From: Pinus tabuliformis
Taxonomy: Eukaryota; Streptophyta; Pinopsida; Pinales; Pinaceae
Assembly (NCBI GenBank): GCA_031772625.1
Contig: CM062811.1
Span: forward strand, 651,746,871-651,810,870
Length of the DNA stretch: 64,000 nt
Direction: 5' to 3'
Part shown: positions 9,730 through 19,182 of the stretch, piece after piece
Position numbering within the stretch: position 1 is the first letter of the stretch
Layout: each line of letters opens with the position of its first letter
The notes under the pieces: generated by a model
Told to the model about the DNA's origin: nothing
The model's database searches: none
What the model saw: the letters and a program-made list of their open reading frames with translations, nothing else
Program-made: the position numbers and the translations under genes

Positions 9730-11067
9730 TATTTATGCTTCTGGTGGGCTCCCTTGGAGCCTTGGGGCAGGTTTTTCAGTATCTTAGGCTTTGAGGCTAG
9801 CATTTTTTCCAAAGTTGGTTGGCTGCCCTGAAGTTTCTCTTTGTAGGTCTCCTGCTCCCTTTTTTCCCTGTCAGTTTTCCGGCCTCTTGTTGATCTTCTT
9901 ACCGAGGTATGGGACTCTCCTTCCTCTTCTGATTCTTCCGTTTCCTGCTCTTCTTCCTCATCTTCTATAATCATACCTTTTGGGTCTTCAGCACTTGTTC
10001 CTTTGTGGGAGGCTGAGGGAGTACCTTTGCTTGTGGGAGCTGTTTTTTGAGCCTCGATCTCCTGAGTAGCTTCTGCCTCCTTTTGAAGCTCGCCCTCTTG
10101 TGTGTTCTTTGGTTGTGAACTCAGGGTATCGTACTCTCTGGTTGCGAACTCAGGGGATCATACTTATTTTCTGGAGTGGATTTGATGGGGATCTGCTAGA
10201 CAGTGGCCTGATGGGTTCCTTTGCCATTAGGGCCTCCCTGCTTCTAATTCTTGGGATAAGGTTTGGATCGCTTGACTTGATTCCTTCCATCCTCTTTCCC
10301 TGCATAGCCTCATTGTTGGTCGGGCAGCCTCTGGCGAAATGACCATAAACATGGCATTTCTGGCATTTGAAGGACAGCTGCTCATAGTCCAGTTTCTGCA
10401 TATGCGTCCAGCTTCCGACCTTTATTGTGATGGCCTCTGGTAGTCCCACCTCCAGATCTACTTCTACACAGATCCTGGCACAGTCATACTGGTCCTTGTT
10501 GTTCGCACGATCTATAAATTTCCCCAGGGCGTTTTGAATGTGCCTCAGAGAATCCCAGTTCCAGCAGTGCACTGGGAGATTTGGGAGCCTGAACCACACC
10601 GGGACTGCTTGGGGCACATCTACTGCCGGATTGAAGTTCGGGGTCCATTTATTCAAATACAGACCCTGAGGGCCCATGAAGTAGGGGCCATTTTGGAAGA
10701 TCAGGTCTTTGTCTTCTTTTGATGTGAATTCGAAGAGGAAGTATCCTCTCCCCAGAAAGTAAGAGGTGACACTTTCTTTGATCAGCGGCGTCCAGTTTCT
10801 GTTGACCCAGCGTTCAGTGGTTTTTGGGGATGGCTATAGCCCAGTGAACAGACCGATGAGAGCCTGTTCAGCCAATGACAGGGCAACTTGGATCGGGGTT
10901 TCTGGAGGGAGGGAGATCACCGGAATATCGTCCAATCTTTTAACAAATTTTGCAGCTTTAGTATTTTTCTTCTTTGGCAGCCCAACCAAGAGCCTATTGA
11001 AAGCCTCAGAAGGCAAGATTGGTGGAGGAGGCGGAAGAGACGCCTGGGGAGTGCCCAACCCCTCCAT
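9729..11067 (-). pseudogene. LINE1 ORF1 (gag-like RNA-binding protein), broken (copy A)
   Basis: ORF1 supplies the nucleic-acid-binding protein of the L1 ribonucleoprotein. I place the start at the ATG at 11067 (acc-ATG-g, good context; the in-frame sequence upstream soon meets a stop). A proline-rich N-terminus (ASLPPPPPILP) is followed by a DUF4283 domain (GYFLFEFTSKEDKDLIF; GLYLNKWTPNFNP), then a CCHC knuckle (CQKCHVYGHFARGC), then a basic/acidic tail (EDEEEEQETEESEEEGE; RRSTRGRKTDREKRE). Defects: an in-frame TAG at 10834-10836 just before the DUF4283 core, present in all copies, and a frameshift near 10150 within a short 'gaactcaggg' direct repeat. The ORF1 stop overlaps the ORF2 start as TAATG. 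Confidence 0.88.
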
Positions 11068-11258
11068 GGTCACAGTCCCTGGAATTGGGTCAACCGGCAA
11101 CTTGATCCATGAAAGTCAAGCCACAGCAAGCTCAGGCGGACAGGTTCACAGGAGCCAGGCCAGCAAAGGGCGGGGGCTCACTATCTGCAACTTGCGAAAG
11201 GTGCGGATCTCGGTTTTTGTAGGGCCGAGGGTTGCAGAGCTCTTCCAACCAACTAATC

Positions 11259-11276
11259 CTCTTACACAATACTATT
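11259..11276. repeat. LINE1 target-site duplication, 5' side (copy A)
   Basis: Second copy of the 18-bp target ctcttacacaatactatt. After it the host sequence resumes with 'gtcctttaatacattg', matching the empty site at 2941. This fixes the 5' end of LINE1 at 11258. The site is repeated at 13029-13046 inside the 1,770-bp duplication. Confidence 0.93.
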
Positions 11277-11942
11277 GTCCTTTAATACATTGAAATATTT
11301 TTTAGTTGCACAATGATTTATTATTTTGTCATGGTTTTGAGATAGTATGATCTTGTTCATGGGTGTGAAATTTGAGATTTTTCCTAGAACTTTGATATGA
11401 AAAAAATGGAAATGTTACATTGGGTTCACATGTTCAGGGATTATTGTTCATGATTGTTGTTGTCGTAATATTAGCCAAGGGAAGGTAGTTATGTGTATGG
11501 TTGATTCATCACTCTATATATTTATTCTTTAACCTGTTGTGGTTTATTTGTGATCTCAGATATAATATTACTTTGTGCAGTGAATGACTACAATTGTAGT
11601 GTCTGGGAGGGTCGAGTGGAGATAATATCTTAGGAAATGCGGAAATGTAGATGCAGCGCAGAGGATGGGTGAGTCATGTTTTTTTCCAACAAAATAGTGT
11701 TATTGATATTTGTGTGCTCAATATTTTCTCCTTCTAGCATGGTTCTCAGGTAGTACGACTCAGATGATATACATAAAATGGTATGTTTAAATTTTATTTT
11801 TTTTCCACATCACACGCACGCCCTCACATAAAATTCCCCATAGAGGAGGATGTTAAGGTCGAGCAAGCAAGCATCTTGAGCTTTCGACCAATCAACCATT
11901 AGCACTGGCCTCATGTAAACTCTTATACATGTTTTGTTATGT
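11277..11942 (+). other. right copy of the exon-module segment, second part, with module f2 (copy A)
   Basis: Host sequence resuming after the LINE1 5' target-site duplication and collinear with 2941-3554. Module f2 starts at 11579 (tgcag|tgaatgactac...) and is bordered by 'gatgggtgagtcatg'. It reads SE, stop, LQL, stop, with GSSGDNILG-like residues in the same frame as the left copy. Homology to the left copy ends near 11900 at 'caatcaaccatt', where intron-like sequence of the TOPLESS-like gene takes over. Confidence 0.6.
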
Positions 11943-12242
11943 TTTCTTAGGCTGCTCGTGTGAAAAACTCAACTGTATCAGTGAATTGTTGTATTTGGAA
12001 CCCAGATGGGGCAGTCCTTGGTAACTTAATCTATACTCATATTCATTAATAAGATGCTTTGATATCATTTGCTTCTTTATACAACAATGTGAGTGATTTG
12101 TAATAATGCCACCAATAGAATGGTGTGCTACGCCCTCTATTCAGATACTGACATGCCTGCATTTCTGCATTTGTGTTATAGGAGTTGTGTTTTCACATAT
12201 ATTCTTATACTATGGCAGGTGATTTGAGACAACATATAGAGG

Positions 12243-13028
12243 TCCTGGCACAGTCATACTGGTCCTTGTTGTTCGCACGATCTATAAATTTCCCCAGGGC
12301 GTTTTGAATGTGCCTCAGAGAATCCCAGTTCCAGCAGTGCACTGGGAGATTTGGGAGCCTGAACCACACCGGGACTGCTTGGGGCACATCTACTGCCGGA
12401 TTGAAGTTCGGGGTCCATTTATTCAAATACAGACCCTGAGGGCCCATGAAGTAGGGGCCATTTTGGAAGATCAGGTCTTTGTCTTCTTTTGATGTGAATT
12501 CGAAGAGGAAGTATCCTCTCCCCAGAAAGTAAGAGGTGACACTTTCTTTGATCAGCGGCGTCCAGTTTCTGTTGACCCAGCGTTCAGTGGTTTTTGGGGA
12601 TGGCTATAGCCCAGTGAACAGACCGATGAGAGCCTGTTCAGCCAATGACAGGGCAACTTGGATCGGGGTTTCTGGAGGGAGGGAGATCACCGGAATATCG
12701 TCCAATCTTTTAACAAATTTTGCAGCTTTAGTATTTTTCTTCTTTGGCAGCCCAACCAAGAGCCTATTGAAAGCCTCAGAAGGCAAGATTGGTGGAGGAG
12801 GCGGAAGAGACGCCTGGGGAGTGCCCAACCCCTCCATGGTCACAATCCCTGGAATTGGGTCAACCGGCAACTTGATCCATGAAAGTCAAGCCACAGCAAG
12901 CTCAGGCGGACAGGTTCACTGGAGCCAGGCCAGCAAAGGGCGGGGGCTCACTATCTGCAACTTGCGAAAGGTGCGGATCTCGGTTTTTGTAGGGCCGAGG
13001 GTTGCAGAGCTCTTCCAACCAACTAATC
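12243..13028 (-). pseudogene. duplicated LINE1 ORF1 N-terminal fragment
   Basis: Second copy of the ORF1 start (ATG near 12837), proline-rich region, the conserved in-frame TAG (12604) and most of DUF4283. It is cut at 12243, where the frame runs on into TOPLESS-like sequence on the opposite strand. It lacks the CCHC knuckle and the tail. The element's 5' UTR and one target-site duplication (13029-13046) are retained. Confidence 0.85.
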
Positions 13029-14012
13029 CTCTTACACAATACTATTGTCCTTTAATACATTGAAATATTTTTTAGTTGCACAATGATTTATTATTTTGTC
13101 ATGGTTTTGAGATAGTATGATCTTGTTCATGGGTGTGAGATTTGAAATTTTTCCTAGAACTTTGATATGAAAAAAATGGAAATGTTACATTGGGTTCACA
13201 TGTTCAGGGATTATTGTTCATGATTGTTGTTGTCGTAATATTAGCCAAGGGAAGGTAGTTATGTGTATGGTTGATTCATCACTCTATATATTTATTCTTT
13301 AACCTGTTGTGGTTTATTTGTGATCTCAGATATAATATTACTTTGTGCAGTGAATGACTACAATTGTAGTGTCTGGGAGGGTCGAGTGGAGATAATATCT
13401 TAGGAAATGCGGAAATGTAGATGCAGCGCAGAGGATGGGTGAGTCATGTTTTTTTCCAACAAAATAGTGTTATTGATATTTGTGTGCTCAATATTTTCTC
13501 CTTCTAGCATGGTTCTCAGGTAGTACGACTCAGATGATATACATAAAATGGTATGTTTAAATTTTATTTTTTTTCCACATCACACGCACGCCCTCACATA
13601 ACATTCCCCATAGAGGAGGATGTTAAGGTCGAGCAAGCAAGCATCTTGAGCTTTCGACCAATCAACCATTAGCACTGGCCTCATGTAAACTCTTATACAT
13701 GTTTTGTTATGTTTTCTTAGGCTGCTCTTGTGAAAAACTCAACTGTATCAGTGAATTGTTGTATTTGGAACCCAGATGGGGCAGTCCTTGGTAACTTAAT
13801 CTATACTCATATTCATTAATAAGATGCTTTGATATCATTTGCTTCTTTATACAACAATGTGAGTGATTTGTAATAATGCCACCAATAGAATGGTGTGCTA
13901 CGCCCTCTATTCAGATACTGACATGCCTGCATTTCTGCATTTGTGTTATAGGAGTTGTGTTTTCACATATATTCTTATACTATGGCAGGTGATTTGAGAC
14001 AACATATAGAGG
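12243..14012. repeat. 1,770-bp tandem duplication, second copy (copy A only)
   Basis: Repeats 10473-12242 with only a few substitutions by eye (for example 'acataacattcccc' vs 'acataaaattcccc', and 'gctgctcttgtg' vs 'gctgctcgtgtg' in the first TOPLESS-like exon). It creates a second, headless LINE1 ORF1 fragment and a second copy of the first TOPLESS-like exons. Confidence 0.93.
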
Positions 14013-14091
14013 TTTGCTTACATGCTTAAAGCCAATCTGTACATTCTTGTAGGTCTGTAAAATTAAGTTTGTATTGAAAATATAATTTATT

Positions 14092-14462
14092 ACTTATCTG
14101 ACATGCCTGCATTTGTGTTATAGGAGTTGTTTTTCACATATATTCTTGTCATGTGTCAAGACTCATTCTAATAGTTGTCATTTACTTATCTGACATGCCT
14201 GCATTTGTGTTATAGGAGTTGTGTTTTCACATATATTCTTATCATGTGTCAAGACTCATTCTAATAGTTGTCATTTACTTATCTGACATGCCTGCATTTG
14301 TGTTATAGGAGTTGTGTTTTCACATATATTCTTATCATGTGTCAAGACTCATTCTAATAGTTGTCATTTACTTATCTGACATGCATGCATTTGTGTTATA
14401 GGAGTTGTGTTTTCACATATATTCTTATACTATGGCAGGTGATTTGAGACAACATCTAGAGG
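14092..14462 (+). repeat. about 93-bp tandem repeats carrying a splice acceptor and small exon
   Basis: Units begin with 'acttatctgacatgc' at 14092, 14184, 14277 and 14370 (periods 92, 93, 93). Each holds 'gtgttatag|gagttgtg', which looks like the 3' splice site and the start of the small TOPLESS-like exon encoding the SHIYSY-like strand. A related unit ends at 14012. Only the first and last units end in the full exon plus 'tatggcaggtgatttgag'; the inner units continue as 'atcatgtgtcaagactc'. The same array occurs in copy B (about 37543-37913) and copy C (about 61194-61564). Confidence 0.9.
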
Positions 14463-15362
14463 TTTGCTTACATTCTTAAAGGCCAATCTGTACATTCTTG
14501 TATGTCTGTAAAGCCCAATCTGTACATTCTTGTATGTCTGTAAAGGCCAATCTGTACATTCTTGTAGGTCTGTAAAATTAAGTTTGTATTGAAAATATAA
14601 TTTATTAACATTGATATAATTTAAACAGATTGACGCACATGCTAGTGGTGTGAATAATATTGCTTTTTCACACCCTAGATACTATTTCTTCATAATAATT
14701 ACATGTGGGGATGATTAGACCATCAAGGTAATCTGCTTTATCATGTGTCAAGACTCATTCTAATAGTTGTCATTTACTTATCTGTATATGAAAAAGAAAA
14801 AGAAATATTGTCTATGGTTGTAGGTGTGGGATGCAGTAACTTGTCAAAATCAGTACACATTTGAAGGCCATGAAGTCGCTGCATATTCTGTTTGTCCTTT
14901 CCAGTAAGAAAATATTCAGGTACTTTGTTCCTCGAGTCCTGAAGAATTTATGTGAATTGCAGTTAAGGACTAGTTTTGAAATACATTGCATATTCTATTT
15001 TTGTTTGATGTTTGGCTTTCTGTGAAATTTTGACCATATGGCAAATACTTTATTGCACTAAAGATAGATGGATTATGAATCTTTGTTTGTATGCAGTTTA
15101 TTTTTTCTATAGCTATTGATGGAAAGATCAAATACTGGTTGTATGATCTTGCGGGATCTAGGGTGGATTATAATGCTCCAGGCTTTATAGTGTTGATGGA
15201 ACAAGGTAAAATGTTAACTTGGAATGGTGTTTAGTTTGTAAAATGTCTTTATGAAGATCTGAGTTTTCCTTTCTCCAATTTTCTATATTTGTTGTGTCAA
15301 GTCGATGTCCTTTCTGAAGTATATAATCATTTGTATTTTTTATTAGGCTCTTCTGTGGAACA

Positions 15363-15600
15363 AGTAAAGATGGTGATTCATACCTCATTGAGTGGAATGA
15401 AAGTGAGGGAACAATCAAGCATACATATTCTACAATTTGAGACAACCATGAATAAGTAAAGATGGTGATTCATACCTCGTTGAGTGGAATGAAAGTGAGG
15501 GAACAATCAAGCGTACATATTCTGCAATTTGAGACAACCAGGAATAGGTTCTCAGCAGCTGCAATTTGAGACAACCAGGAATAGGTTCTCAGCAGCTGGT
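15363..15600 (+). repeat. exon duplications in the TOPLESS-like pseudogene (92 and 37 bp)
   Basis: The exon block starting 'agtaaagatggtg' at 15363 is repeated at 15455 (92 bp). Within the second block a 37-bp unit 'gcaatttgagacaacc...' at 15524 recurs at 15561. Neither length is a multiple of three, so the reading frame is destroyed. Confidence 0.9.
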
Positions 15601-15792
15601 GATGAATTTCAAATAAAGTTCTGGGACATGGATAACACCAACATCCAGACAACAATTGATGTTGACGGTAGTTTGGTAAGACGTTATTTTTGGAAATGAT
15701 GATGGTTTGTTTTTAGAGTTTCAAAACATTATTTCAAGTTTTCTTGATCACATCTCAATGTATAATCCTCATGCTATTTCCAAAAAAATCCT

Positions 15793-16260
15793 AGGCTAGT
15801 CCTCGCCTTCGTTTCAGCGAAGATGGTTCCCTGTTGGCAGTCACAATGAATGACAATGGCATAAAGATCTTACCGAATGCAGAGGGATTTCGCTTAATTG
15901 GCATGCTGGAGAGTAGATCCTTTGAAGGAACGAAGGTGCCACCAGAGACAATGGCAACAAAGGTAAATTCTTCTTCCATGCAAATTTACTGCGTACATGT
16001 TTTTAGAGTTTCAAAACATTATTTCAAGTTTTCTTGATCACATCTCAATGTATAATCCTCATGCTATTTCCAAAAATATCCTAGGCTAGTCCTCGCCTTC
16101 GTTTCAGCGAAGATGGTTCCCTATTGGCAGTCACAATGAATGAAAATGGCATAAAGATCTTACCCAACACAAAGGGATTTCGCTTAATTCGCATGCTGGA
16201 GAGTAGATCTTTTGAAGGAACGAAGGTGCCACCGGAGACAATGGCAACAAAGGTACATTC
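15793..16260 (+). repeat. 290-bp tandem duplication of a TOPLESS-like exon with flanking intron
   Basis: The exon 'aggctagtcctcgcc...' at 15793 and its flanking introns recur at 16083, offset 290 bp. The two exons differ by several substitutions (MNDNGIKILPNAEG vs MNENGIKILPNTKG in copy A), so this duplication is older than the large array. Both copies keep acceptor and donor signals, so both could in principle be spliced. Confidence 0.9.
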
Positions 16261-16386
16261 TTCTTCCATGCACATTTACTGTGTACATGCACTACTAATT
16301 AATGGTAAAGTTTAAACCCTAACTAATTCATTTTTACTATGCAGACTTCAATTGCGAATGCCATGCCTCCTGCAGTCACTGCTCCT

Positions 16387-17040
16387 GGTTCCCTTCGCAA
16401 TGTTGTAGAACGTTCGGACAGGCTTCTGGTTCCCTTCGCAGTGCTGTAGAACGTTCGGCCAGACTTCCACCTGCATTGTCAATGATCAATTTTGTAAGAG
16501 CATTCTGAATTTAGCATATTCAGTTTAGTTTGTTACATATATCTTATCATTTTCTAAACTTTCACTCATAATCCAGATATTGTTGCTTTCGAGTTTGCAT
16601 AGGATTTTGTTCTTTTCCCCATTCACATGCTCTATTAGCCATTATTTATATTGTTGCTTTCGAGTTTCCATATAGCATAGGATTTTGTTCTTTTCCCCAT
16701 TCACATGCTCTATTAGCCATTATTTTGGCATATCTTTTATAGGAATACGATGACATTATCAATGATGTCTAACAATGCTCTGATATTCGAGACAACATGT
16801 GTGCAGAGCAGTATAGAGTCTAGACAGACAGTCCGACCCCAGATGTTAAACGAAGGCTTTTAGATGAGGTCACAGACAAGAGCAAGAACAGGAAATTGGC
16901 TGAGATCACTGATTCGGGTCCCCAGATGTTAAACGAAGGCTTCTAGATGAGGTCACAGACAAGAGCAAGAACTGGAAATTGACTGAGATCACTGATTCGG
17001 GTCAGTGTAGGTCTCTCAGGTTGCCTGACAAAATGCATTG
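16387..17040 (+). repeat. run of short tandem duplications (51, about 85 and 83 bp) in the TOPLESS-like pseudogene
   Basis: Three consecutive local duplications. A 51-bp unit ('ggttcccttcgca...gttgtagaacgttcgg') occurs at 16387 and 16438. An intron segment of about 68 bp ('attgttgctttcgagttt...') is doubled between 16570 and 16725. An 83-bp unit encoding PDVKRRLLDEVTDKSKN occurs at 16841 and 16924. The last is out of frame. Confidence 0.88.
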
Positions 17041-17588
17041 CGAGCAAGGTATGCAATCATCCCTCTATTACAGAAAACACTAAAGGTTGGAATACTTTAC
17101 AATTTTATGTGCTACAAATTCTGTCGATATTGATTCAAACAAGTAATGTGCTATTTCTTGCAGGTGGTAAAACTGATATACACCAATTCCAATGTTGTTG
17201 TCTTAGCACTGACATCCGATGCTCTCCTTAAGCTATACCGCGGAGTGACCGAAATCCATCCGGAAAGGTGGGGGTTCTTTAGTAGTTGTTGACATGTTGT
17301 TTGCTTCCTTTCTATTTTAGCTTGTTTTATTTATTTATTTGTTTATTATACTTTTGGATATATAATTTGCAGTTTTATGCAGTAATGATTGACGAGTAAC
17401 TAAGAGTTAGCATTTTGTTCCACCGTCTGCAACGAGTATTCCAACACAGCGAGTATTTCGACACAGATGTGGCAGCCAGCTAGTGGGATTCTTATGAATA
17501 ATGACGTTGGTGATACAAATCCAGAAGATGTCGCTGCTTGTATAGCTTCGACTAAGAATGATTCCTATGTAATGGCCACTTCCATGGC

Positions 17589-17860
17589 AAGGTCTCCTTA
17601 TTCAATACGATGACATTTAAGCTAAGAGAGCCTTCTACCTAAAGACCAGTTTCATTCCTATGTAATGTCTGCTTCCAGTGGCAAGGTCTCCTTATTCAAT
17701 ACGATGACATTTAAGCTACGAGAGCCTTTTACCTAAAGACGAGTTTCATTCCTATGTAATGTCTGCTTCCAGTGGCAAGGTCTCCTTATTCAATATGATG
17801 ACAACATTTAAGCTAAGAGAGCCTTTTACCTAAAGACCAGTTTCATTTTAATGTTTCCGA
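17589..17860 (+). repeat. 94-bp exon unit in three tandem copies
   Basis: The unit 'aaggtctccttattcaat...' (KVSLFN.MTFKLREP) starts at 17589, 17683 and 17777, with a period of 94. The third copy has a 3-bp insertion in copy A relative to copy B ('gacaacattt' vs 'gacattt'). Confidence 0.9.
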
Positions 17861-18384
17861 TGAGTTATATAATTTCAGTTTTGGTACATTGGTCTACTTA
17901 GGATTTAGTCTCTAATGTCTCACCTTCAACTTTCAAATTATGTGGGTAATGAGGTTGAGTTACTCTAGAAGGTTCTTGTGTAATGTTCCTTACTGTAAGC
18001 TAAGAATTCAAAGGCTCCCAATTAATCTAAATCACTGGTTTCATGGGATGCTAATTGGTGATTGATTTATTGCGAGTCATGACAACTTTCATGCCACCTT
18101 CTCCGGAAGCCACTTTTCTGGCTTTCCGCCCTCAGGACAATAACATAATTGCAATTGGCATGGAGGGTTCATCAATTCAATATACAGTTGATGAGGTGTT
18201 GCCTGTGAATATATCTTTCAATCCTTGTCATTTTTCTTCATTGTGCCCTTTTACGAAAACTGACCTTTAAGTGGGGGATACAAGAGTACAGTTTCATAAT
18301 GATCAAATTCACTTGTTGGTTCTGCATGGTAGCAGCTTTGCTATATATGATGCTTCCAAGTTGGAGCGCTTGTTTCTATGTAAG

Positions 18385-18542
18385 TACTTGTAAGCACTGT
18401 TGAATTCAAACATAGACAATAACATAATGTACTTGTAAGCACTGTTGAATTCAAACATAGAAAATAACATAATGTCACCTTCTGTATATGATTGGATGAC
18501 CTTGTTACATTTCTGTATATGATTGGATGACCTTGTTACATG
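18385..18542 (+). repeat. 45-bp and 31-bp tandem duplications in a TOPLESS-like intron
   Basis: A 'tacttgtaagcactg...' unit at 18385 recurs at 18430 (45 bp). A 'tctgtatatgattggatg...' unit at 18481 recurs at 18512 (31 bp). Both are also present in copy B. Confidence 0.88.
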
Positions 18543-18877
18543 GCTGCATTGCAGTGATCTCCTCATGATTCCCTATCTGCTCCTATTTCAAGTGCCATAT
18601 ATTCATGTGACAACGTCCTATTTTATGCGAGCTTCTGAGCTTCTGTCATAGTGCAGTTGGAGTGTTTGATGTAGAAAGATTGAGGCCTCAATGTCGCATT
18701 GCACCTTCTGCATACTTTTCATCGGGAATGAACAGGTAAATGGGCTCTTTCGTAAATGGGCTCTTTCATTCTATGATGGTTAATACATCAATTTTTTAGA
18801 TTTGGATTTTAACCAGGCATATTATGATATAATTTTATTGTTTGGTTATTTATTCAGCAGCAATGCCTATTCTCTAT

Positions 18878-19129
18878 TCGTTGCATCACATCCATCCGAA
18901 CCGAGTCAATTCCATCTTGGAAGGACAGATGGAATTCATGATTTTGAGCCTTCAGTGTAAGAAGGGAAATGGGGTGTTGGAGAACCCCCAAATAATGGAA
19001 CTGTCGTTGCATCACATCCATCCGAACCGAGTCAATTCCATCTTGCAAGGACAGATGGAATTCACGATTTTGAACCTTCAGAGTAAGAAGGGAAATGGGG
19101 TGTTGGAGAACCCCCAAATAATGGAACTG
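18878..19129 (+). repeat. 126-bp in-frame tandem duplication in the last TOPLESS-like exon
   Basis: The block 'tcgttgcatcacatccatcc...' at 18878 recurs at 19004, exactly 126 bp (42 codons). It contains the VASHPSEPSQFHLGRTDGIH and FEPS motifs typical of the TOPLESS C-terminal end. Unlike most duplications here, it preserves the frame to the terminal stop. Confidence 0.92.
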
Positions 19130-19182
19130 TCGGATCAAATCCGACATTAAATAACCAAGGTTGGGAACCACCCTCAACGTAG

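Larger units (their letters stand above)
5262..11258 (-). mobile_element. LINE1: full-length plant L1 retrotransposon (copy A)
   Basis: A minus-strand element of about 6.0 kb between perfect 18-bp target-site duplications, with a poly-A tail (poly-T on the plus strand at 5262-5273). It has a 5' UTR of about 190 bp, ORF1 (11067-9729), ORF2 (9729-5509) and a 3' UTR of about 235 bp. Domain content (DUF4283 and CCHC in ORF1; endonuclease, RT, zf-RVT and RNase H in ORF2) matches the plant L1 clade. The bounded ends show a full-length target-primed insertion. Stops and frameshifts in both ORFs, most shared by copies A, B and C, show it was inactive before amplification. Confidence 0.93.
10473..12242. 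repeat. 1,770-bp tandem duplication, first copy (copy A only)
   Basis: This block contains the 5' end of LINE1 (ORF1 N-terminus and 5' UTR), the 5' target-site duplication, module f2 and the first TOPLESS-like exons. It is immediately repeated at 12243-14012. The junction 'atatagagg|tcctggcac' joins TOPLESS-like sequence to the LINE1 interior with essentially no homology (one shared base). It is absent from copies B and C. Confidence 0.93.
11951..19182 (+). pseudogene. TPL: TOPLESS/TPR corepressor pseudogene, WD40 part only (copy A)
   Basis: Plant Groucho/Tup1-type corepressor; TOPLESS proteins link EAR-motif repressors to chromatin silencing in the nucleus. Exons spelling the WD40 half are recognisable in order: VSVNCCIWNPDGAVLG (11951, again 13731), DLRQHIEIDAHASGVNNIAF (to 14690), TIKVWDAVTCQNQYTFEGHE (14825), AIDGKIKYWLYDLAGSRVDY (15110), KDGDSYLIEWNESEGTIKRT (15365), NRFSAAGDEFQIKFWDMDNT (15600), ASPRLRFSEDGSLLAVTMN (15795, again 16085), QCRSLRLPDKMHCEQ (17002), KLIYTNSNVVVLALTSDALLK (17167), ATFLAFRPQDNN (18105), VGVFDVERLRPQCRIAPSAY (18655), ending at a stop at 19182. 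The LisH/CTLH half (about residues 1-420) is absent. Defects include TAG after CGDD at 14716 and many out-of-frame exon duplications. Confidence 0.9.

Noticed and set aside
10766..11293. 175-codon plus-strand frame repeated in every copy
   Set aside because: It is antisense to LINE1 ORF1 and the 5' UTR, with a composition that reflects the complementary Pro-rich coding; no family resemblance.
14092..14462. Possible CRISPR-like array
   Set aside because: Units are contiguous 93-bp tandem repeats without unique spacers, in plant DNA, and contain exon sequence.
18309..18566. 85-codon minus-strand frame with an internal repeat
   Set aside because: It is antisense to TOPLESS-like intron duplications of 45 and 31 bp; the repeat in the protein is only the DNA duplication.
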